Assembly: GCF_022965805.1 (NCBI RefSeq)
Contig: NC_133104.1
Span: forward strand, 20,135,071 to 20,199,070
DNA: 64,000 nt
Reading direction: 5' to 3'
Source of the DNA: Primulina eburnea
Lineage: Eukaryota > Streptophyta > Magnoliopsida > Lamiales > Gesneriaceae
Made by a program: the position numbers and the translations under genes. Below the pieces are notes generated by a model. The model made no database searches and was not told the DNA's origin. It saw only the letters and a list, made by a program, of their open reading frames with translations. Positions 58,319 through 64,000 of the stretch are shown piece by piece (within the stretch, counting starts at the first letter, position 1; each line of letters starts with the position of its first letter).

Positions 58319-58573
58319 CTAAGTTTGAGCTTCTGAAATCTTTTGAATATGAACAGAAAGCTTGTGAAGAGATTTCAGCAGAATAACAACTTTGTAGTTC
58401 GGTTCGGGTCTTCTCAGCTGCTCTTCTCGGCTAATTATAAGCTTTGCTTCCAACAGTAACAATGAATGCGTTTGAATCTTTCTATCTGTCGCCACATCAA
58501 TATTCTTCTGACAATCATACATTGTAGCATTGCTTAAATATGACATTCTCGCTGTGATGCTCGAGATTTTATT
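58319..58573 (-). CDS. Candidate terminal exon of an unknown host gene
   Basis: On the minus strand an open frame starts right after a TTTACAG acceptor (exon base 58573) and runs 84 codons plus a stop at 58319: NKISSITARMSYLSNATMYD, then polar helical sequence (LLLLEAKLIISREEQL, LKSLHKLSVHIQKISEAQT). It has coding-like composition compared with its flanks, but no domain that I recognise. Any upstream exon would lie to the right, where the gypsy D3 LTR begins at 58685, so the gene may be split by that element or already dead. It could also be a chance ORF with an internal ATG at 58546. Confidence 0.3.
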   Translation of the reverse strand, partial: NKISSITARMSYLSNATMYDCQKNIDVATDRKIQTHSLLLLEAKLIISREEQLRRPEPNYKVVILLKSLHKLSVHIQKISEAQT

Positions 58574-58819
58574 CTGTAAATTCGAGATTATTAATTATGA
58601 ATTGATGTGATTATGGAAGGAAAAGACCGAGAAAGACAAGAGGAAGGCATGTTACATGTGCGAGGACAGAACACCTTGCACATATGTAATGCCCGAGAGT
58701 TAATCATTATAATCAGACGTTGATTAATTGACATGATTGAAATTATAAGAATTTAAATGAACCAATATGCCGAGACCGAGCGTCGTTGCATGATTAGCCA
58801 AGGATTTGGGCAGCACCTC

Positions 58820-58999
58820 CGGCGCTCGAGCGGTAGAAAACAACCGCCCGAGCGCCAATGTCTCGGTAATTCATCGTTCGGGCAGAAGGTTCGGCGCCCG
58901 GGCGGTAGATTTGACCGCCCGAGCGCCAAGGGTGCGACTTGAAATTGTTGGACAGAAGATACCGCGCTCGAGCGGTAGATTTGCACCGCTCGAGCGCCG
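58820..58999 (+). repeat. Three long GC-rich hairpin units in D3 LTR
   Basis: Units near 58820-58854, 58890-58923 and 58965-58999. Each has arms of about 13-14 bp of the type GGCGCTCGAGCGGT and ACCGCYCGAGCGCC around a 7-8 base A/T-rich loop such as AGATTTG. The arms are almost fully complementary, and each arm contains the palindrome-like CTCGAG or CCCGGG. The sequence differs from the boxes of D1 and B. Confidence 0.88.
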
Positions 59000-59046
59000 A
59001 CCGAAAGTCACGAAAAGTAAACACGTTTCGTTTGCATGCAAGCTTG

Positions 59047-59058
59047 GATATATATATG
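59047..59058 (+). promoter_or_regulatory. TATA-like stretch in D3 LTR
   Basis: ATATATATATG about 50 bp after the last hairpin unit, the same relation as in D1. A plausible core promoter of the LTR. Confidence 0.45.
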
Positions 59059-60684
59059 TATATTACGTTTCATTTCCTCAGAAAACGAAGAAGGATCAAG
59101 AGAGAAGCTTCAGGAAGTTAGTAGAAAATCCTTACGCCTTTTGTGAGAAATTCGTCCACCTGATTTTGAATCCGACTTCAGCACTGTGTTCCTAGCAACG
59201 CAGGCTTCATCTGGACGTAAGTTTTATTACGTTTAGACGTGATTTGAATTTATGATATTGTCAGAATTGAATAGAAACCAGATATGGTGTTTCTGCTACA
59301 ATAGACATTGTATAATTGAAGTCATATTTAAGAATAGACGGATTATGCAATTGTGATGAATTTCAGAGTGAAATTGATGGAGATTTGATATCAGAATGGT
59401 GTTGATATTGATTTTGAGTGTACAGATATTGAGATTATGAATTGTACTGATATTGATTATGAATTCTGGTAGTATATCTGTGATGTTGAGATTGACGGGG
59501 TATCAAGAGTGTATTGTTATGCCGTTAAAACATCAGTTGATTAGATTGAGCAGATTCAGTAATGATTTCGATTGTAACGTGACATCGTTGATATGAATTA
59601 GATTGTACCTTGTTCAGATATGGATCAGATTATATACTGAGTTGAGTATTGATCAGAACAGGTTTTGAATTAAGATATATACTGATATCGTATTTATGTG
59701 ATTGTCATTACTAGACTGGGTATGGACAGATCAGAATACAAGACTTCGTCTTCTTCAGAGCGGGAAGATAAAGGTATAAATAAATGTTGATTCGGGATTG
59801 CACAACTCGAGTTAGGTTTGACTTGAGTTTCCCTAAATCACACACTTTATTTTATTGCATAGATATTTGCAGATTATCAGATTGATATGTTAATGGATTG
59901 ACTTAGAATAGAGTCAGAGTCCGAGTCTAGGGCAGACAGCCTAGCTAGGGCAGAACCGCCGAGTCTTTCTCAGAACCGATAAGACTCTAGACTTACGGTG
60001 TATCGAAGAGCTTCAGATGTAGATCGACGTCTATCTCAGACACATTCGATACAGCATACCAAAGTCTAAATTAGATTGGGATCCCTAGATTTGAGATAAG
60101 ATAAGATTAGATCACGAGTCATTGATTCATGTAGTCAGATTAGATACATGTTTTGATGTTTGTTTATGCTTTTATACAGATCCGTATTAATTTATGTTTC
60201 GTAGATTACGATTCATGTTTTATTTACAGACTGCTATGGATACATGTTGTTGATTATGCTACATGTGACAAGATATATTTCATGTGTATATATATGTTTT
60301 ATATGATTGTATTTAATACATTGTTTATACTGGGATATTTATATCTCACCGGGGTTATCCGGCTGTTGTCTTGTTTTGTATGTGTGCATGACAACAGGTG
60401 GGGCAGGATCAGGGTCCAGAAGATGAGGAGAGATCGAGATTAGAGTGGTGATCACGGACTTGGATGTAGATAGGTTTTATTACTTGAATGTAGTAGTTGA
60501 ACCTAATTTTAAATTAGAGGCATGTTATACAAGATTTGTATTATTATACTAGTTTGTATAATAGATTGATTCCATTACCTTCCGCATTTTAAAAGAAAAA
60601 TTTTTAGACCCTGTTTATCTTAACTGATAATTAAACCCCAAAGATGATTAAGAAGATGATTAGCGTTCGGGTCCCCACAACAGG

Positions 60685-60696
60685 TGGTATCAGAGC
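60685..60696 (+). other. Primer-binding site of D3
   Basis: TGGTATCAGAGC five bases after the LTR end. Confidence 0.92.
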
Positions 60697-61043
60697 GATA
60701 GATCTTTTAGATTGAGATAGTCAGAATTGATAGATCTTTTAGATTGAGAGAGTCAGAACTGATAGGTCTTTTAGACTGAGATAGCAGAAAATGAGCGGGG
60801 TAGATTGATTTGTCTTTCCTTGCATGTGATTGCTAGCATGAGATTTATTTCAATGTTGACTTACATTGTGTGTGCTAGCATGATTTACTGCTTTCCCTAT
60901 TACATGTTGGTTGTTATCTGAGTTGATTGCAGCATGTAATTGTTAAGCCTGGATCAGAACCGAGTCTGAATCAGAGGTATATGATCAAAGGAGGGCTGAG
61001 ACAGATTGTATAGATTGTGTACTAATCTGTTTGATATTCAGAT
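60697..61043 (+). other. Leader of D3
   Basis: Untranslated leader between PBS and gag. A short repeated phrase TGATAGATCTTTTAGATTGA occurs two or three times at about 60698-60780. No gene seen. Confidence 0.7.
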
Positions 61044-61943
61044 ATACCGCCTCGAAGAATTTCAGAAAAGGGCAGTACTTCGTCTGAACAGAGAGATGTA
61101 TCAGAAACTCAGTTAGAAGAAAAGATGAAAGAATTTGAGTTATTACAGCCGCCGGTTCTGAATGGTACCGAGACATCTGAAGATTGCCAGAACTGGTTTG
61201 ATGATATAGAAATCTTGTTCGATTTACTTAACTGTACAGATGAACAGAGGGTTAAAATGGTGCCTTATCAGTTACGAGAAGCCGCCATGAGTTGGTGGAT
61301 TACCAGTAGAAGAATGTGGGCACAGAGAGGTACAGTGATGTCGTGGGAAATATTCAGAACTGAATTTTATCGAAGATTTTTCTCAGTTTCGTACCGAGAG
61401 GACAAGAAATTAGAGTTTGAGAATTTGAGCCAAGGACAGCTGAATATTGACCAAAATATTGCTAAATTCTCTACTCTACTGCGTTTTGCTCCTCATTTGG
61501 CTAGGAATGATGAAGCTGTAGTGAATCAGTTCATCAGAGGGTTGAACTCGGAGATAGTTGCATTGATGAATATGCAGCGACCTTATCATTTTGCTGATAT
61601 CTTGGGTAAAGCAAAGAGAGCTGAGGCGAGTCTGATTAGACAGCTAGGGAGGTTGTGCATGAAGCCATCCCAAACCCAGCAATCCTCTCTTCGATTCGAT
61701 CGAGGCAGTACGAGTGGAAAGCAAGATTTGCTGAAAGCTCGAAAGAAGTCATTTAAGAAATTGGGAAGTGGTTCCTCTAGCTCCAGCAGTTCTAGTCCCA
61801 GCCATACTGAAGGCTATTGCAGGAATTGCGGAGGGAGGCATTCCACCGAGCAATGCCAGGGAGTGACTGGTAGATGCAATAATTGTGGACAGCCGGGACA
61901 CTTTGCTAAAGTCTGTCCCCAGAAGCGTTCCCGAAGATTGTAG
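61044..61943 (+). pseudogene. gag of D3 (start codon lost)
   Basis: The frame is open from an ATA at 61044 (IPPRRISEKGSTSS), where this family normally has a Met before PPRR, so the start codon seems lost. The first ATG is 61125, giving 272 codons. Gag core: FDLLNCTDEQRVKMVPYQLR, AAMSWWITSRR, FRTEFYRRFF, FIRGLNSEIVALMN. A Ser-rich linker (about 61770-61800) and two Cys/His knuckles (CRNCGGRHSTEQC, CNNCGQPGHFAKVC) follow. The frame stops at 61941-61943 soon after the knuckles, where protease would be expected further on. Translation from the internal ATG would keep the core and knuckles. Confidence 0.85.
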
Positions 61944-64000
61944 AGAACAGAGTTTAATTGCAACCACAGATCCAGAATTCACAACATGTACTATTCTTTA
62001 TGATTATATTGCATATGTATTGATATGTACTAATGCATTCGTTATGAGTATCTGTGATTGAGTTGCATGGAGATATGCATTATATGTGGGATCTGATTAT
62101 ACTGTAGGATTGATTCCCTTACTTGTAAGGAAACTATTATTATCAGAGATTTCTGAACATGTTGTATACTACAGTAAGATGAGAATGAAATAGAGATAGA
62201 TTATGATGTACTTGTGTTTTCTAATGCATTATTGACAATTATATGCTAAACAAGTACAGAAAGATAGAAATATTGTAGAACTTGTGCTGGAAATGGTAAG
62301 ATTCAGATCAGAGTTGACTGATTAGTGGAGATACCACAGTAAGGATTCTAGATTTAGAATTCCTTTGATATCTGTATTGTATATGACTCGATTAATACAG
62401 AAAGGAGCAGATTGCATCCTTACGTATTCAGTAGATCCACTGAAATCGAGTTTAGTATTAACAGATTGGTCAGTATTATATGAGTTGGCTGATATTTGCC
62501 AGCTAAGATTTCAGATTTGTGGTGATCTCAGAAAGATAAACTTCAGAAATTGAATTGAGATCAGGTATTGTGTGTATAGTAGATTTAGTACAGAATGGTA
62601 TTGACTATACAGAATGATACAAAATGAATTGAAGAATATTTGAAAGATCATATTAAATATTCTGAGAATTATGATTCTTGTATACAGAAATTGTTCAGAT
62701 ATGTATTTTGTTGAAACAGATTGTATTCAGAATAGATGATATCTGATGTTAGTATACTGATTGATTTTGAGACAGTTGATATTGTGATCAGTGACTGATC
62801 AGATACCGATATCAGAAAGATCAGGAAGTCAGAAATGTCAGAATTGTCAGAGATTGATATTATATGAGTTGACAGATTATCTGATATGATTGTGTTTTGA
62901 ACTGCTTGAGAATTATTGCTTCTAGATCAGTATTTTATACAGATTGTATTGTTTGGGGAGCAGATTATATTTGCAGATGATATATAGCAGTTGATCAGTA
63001 TGGCATGAAGATCTGATTGATTTGTCAGAATCGATAGTATTGTTAGAACTTACAATCTTATATATTTACTATATTAGTATAGATTATTGTTATTCTGAAT
63101 CAGGATTGATACAGATTTTATGAACCGTTGAGAGTATATACAGTTCAGCTTGTATCAGAAATGAATTCAAGAATTCCAGCAGTTCAGAAACGTGATCAGA
63201 GTGGTCAGGACAGTATTTCGATAATCAGAGCAGAGTATCGGTCAGAAAAACAGATATATGATTTGCTGTTTTGTATTAGACGGATTGTGGTATGATATCA
63301 TAATGTTTCAGAATTGTATAGCAGAATTGATATTTATAGTTAGAGCCGAATACCAGGTAGGTATATTTTCTTTCATTTATGTTTTTAATTGATTTGTTTG
63401 TATCAAATAGTTCGAACCTGAAATCACAATAGGGTCAGAAATGTATCGTAGTGGATTCATCTTTCAATTTGATGATTGAGAATGTATGGTATTCGAATAG
63501 ATAGAGTTGATATAGACAGATTAAATCGGTTATAACAGAATTTGTCTTGAAATGTTGGCAGAAATTGTACTGATATGTCTGAATCGCTAACAGAAAAGAC
63601 AGAAAGATAGAAATCAGAAGATTATTACAGATTATGTATATTTTTGAATAGAAATGGGAGTACATTTCTATTGCTTTCGTAATGAAATTACCGCCATTTT
63701 CCATAAATTGTGATATTTGATGATTATGATTGACAGATTGTTCAATCTATATCTATTAGTTTGTACAAGATGATGTACAAACAGAACCAAATGACACAGA
63801 TTGATGTCAGAACATAGTCAGAGTGACTAGAATGTAGAAGTAGCCTATATCAGATTGTGATTTTGAGTAAGTTTGCAATTATGGCAGACCCTACAATAAG
63901 TTATTTTGCAGATTATTCACAGATTGACAGACAGTCAGAATGTACTAGCCAGATATTGGAAGATGTTAGTACAGCTTTAGTGCTGGATGTTAGCACTAGA
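61944..64000 (+). pseudogene. Eroded pol region of D3
   Basis: No long frame. A short ORF at 62365-62553 resembles the linker between protease and RT (ISVLYMTRLIQKGADCILTY, VDPLKSSLVLTDWSVLYELA). Just downstream, about 62612-62640, comes YRMIQNELK, like the YRMAPTELKEL entry of RT. Beyond that I recognise no RT or integrase catalytic box. The sequence is rich in A+T with many GATTGTAT/CAGA words, as if strongly mutated. The protein assignment rests on those two patches only. Confidence 0.5.

Larger units (their letters stand above)
58685..60679 (+). repeat. 5' LTR of D3 (1995 bp)
   Basis: Starts TGTAATGCCCGAGAG, ends CGGGTCCCCACA. Shares with D1 and D2 the blocks ATTGCACAACTCGA and ATCTCACCGG.GTTATCCGGC (about 60347) and the segment with GGTGGGGCAGGATCAGGGT. 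Inverted-repeat boxes at 58820-58999 and a TATA-like run at 59047-59058. The ORFs across the boxes (58753-59195) are repeat-driven. Confidence 0.92.
58685..64000 (+). mobile_element. Ty3/gypsy element D3, 5' part, runs off right edge
   Basis: 5' LTR (58685-60679), PBS (60685-60696), gag (61044-61943) and eroded pol. The LTR is related to solo LTRs D1 and D2, so this element shows what the internal region of that group looked like. Candidate target duplication ACATA at 58680-58684. The 3' LTR is outside the window. Confidence 0.88.

Noticed and set aside
61749..61982. Minus-strand ORF over the D3 gag zinc knuckles
   Set aside because: It is the antisense of the gag coding region; the sense strand has both Cys/His knuckles.

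Overview
This is eukaryotic nuclear DNA from a flowering plant, probably a eudicot. The signs are Ty3/gypsy and Ty1/copia LTR retrotransposons primed by initiator tRNA-Met, an endogenous caulimovirid (plant pararetrovirus) copy, and one spliced host gene with GT-AG introns. I cannot name the species. About three quarters of the window is transposon sequence in a deep nest. The only clear host gene is a type-1 Ser/Thr protein phosphatase (PP1/TOPP, 50713-56766, three exons). A possible terminal exon of a second host gene lies at 58319-58573 on the minus strand.

Layout. (1) 1-27244 is a nest of gypsy elements, named here by LTR family. A relict LTR 'C' carries element A2, whose right part is 20111-25520. 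A2's integrase is split by element B1 (3883-20110). B1's 5' LTR was hit by A1 (minus strand, 1-3882, running off the left edge). B1's RNase H region was hit by a same-family copy, B2 (7152-16782, TSD ATCTG). B2's pol was then hit by a 'D' element, now a solo LTR (10595-12405, TSD CAGGA). The A2 LTR also carries a solo LTR 'E' (23690-25020, TSD TTACG). (2) 27245-30759 is an endogenous pararetrovirus: decayed RT/RNase H, then an uninterrupted 463-codon ORF overlapping it by 14 nt, then promoter-like sequence. It resumes at 50085 after a Ty1/copia element (30760-50079, TSD ATATT). The copia element itself carries a D-type solo LTR (33234-35463, TSD CCAAC) and a nearly intact minus-strand B element, B3 (38339-46112, TSD ACTTC). 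(3) 50251-58684 is host sequence with the PP1 gene. Its 5-kb first intron holds a probable non-autonomous DNA transposon. (4) 58685-64000 is the 5' LTR, gag and eroded pol of a third D-type gypsy element that runs off the right edge.

The gypsy elements look like chromodomain-bearing chromoviruses (Tekay/Del-like). Most polyproteins are broken by nested insertions, frameshifts or nonsense codons; B3 has a single stop and nearly identical LTRs. The most unusual signal is that several LTR families carry arrays of GC-rich inverted-repeat boxes, with a different box sequence in families A, B/D1 and D3. In B and D1 the same box occurs with the same spacing plan although the LTRs are otherwise different, and in the D-type LTRs the array lies just upstream of a TATA-like stretch.

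All calls come from reading the sequence. TSDs, LTR ends, PBSs and splice sites were checked base by base; lineage names and timing are inferences.
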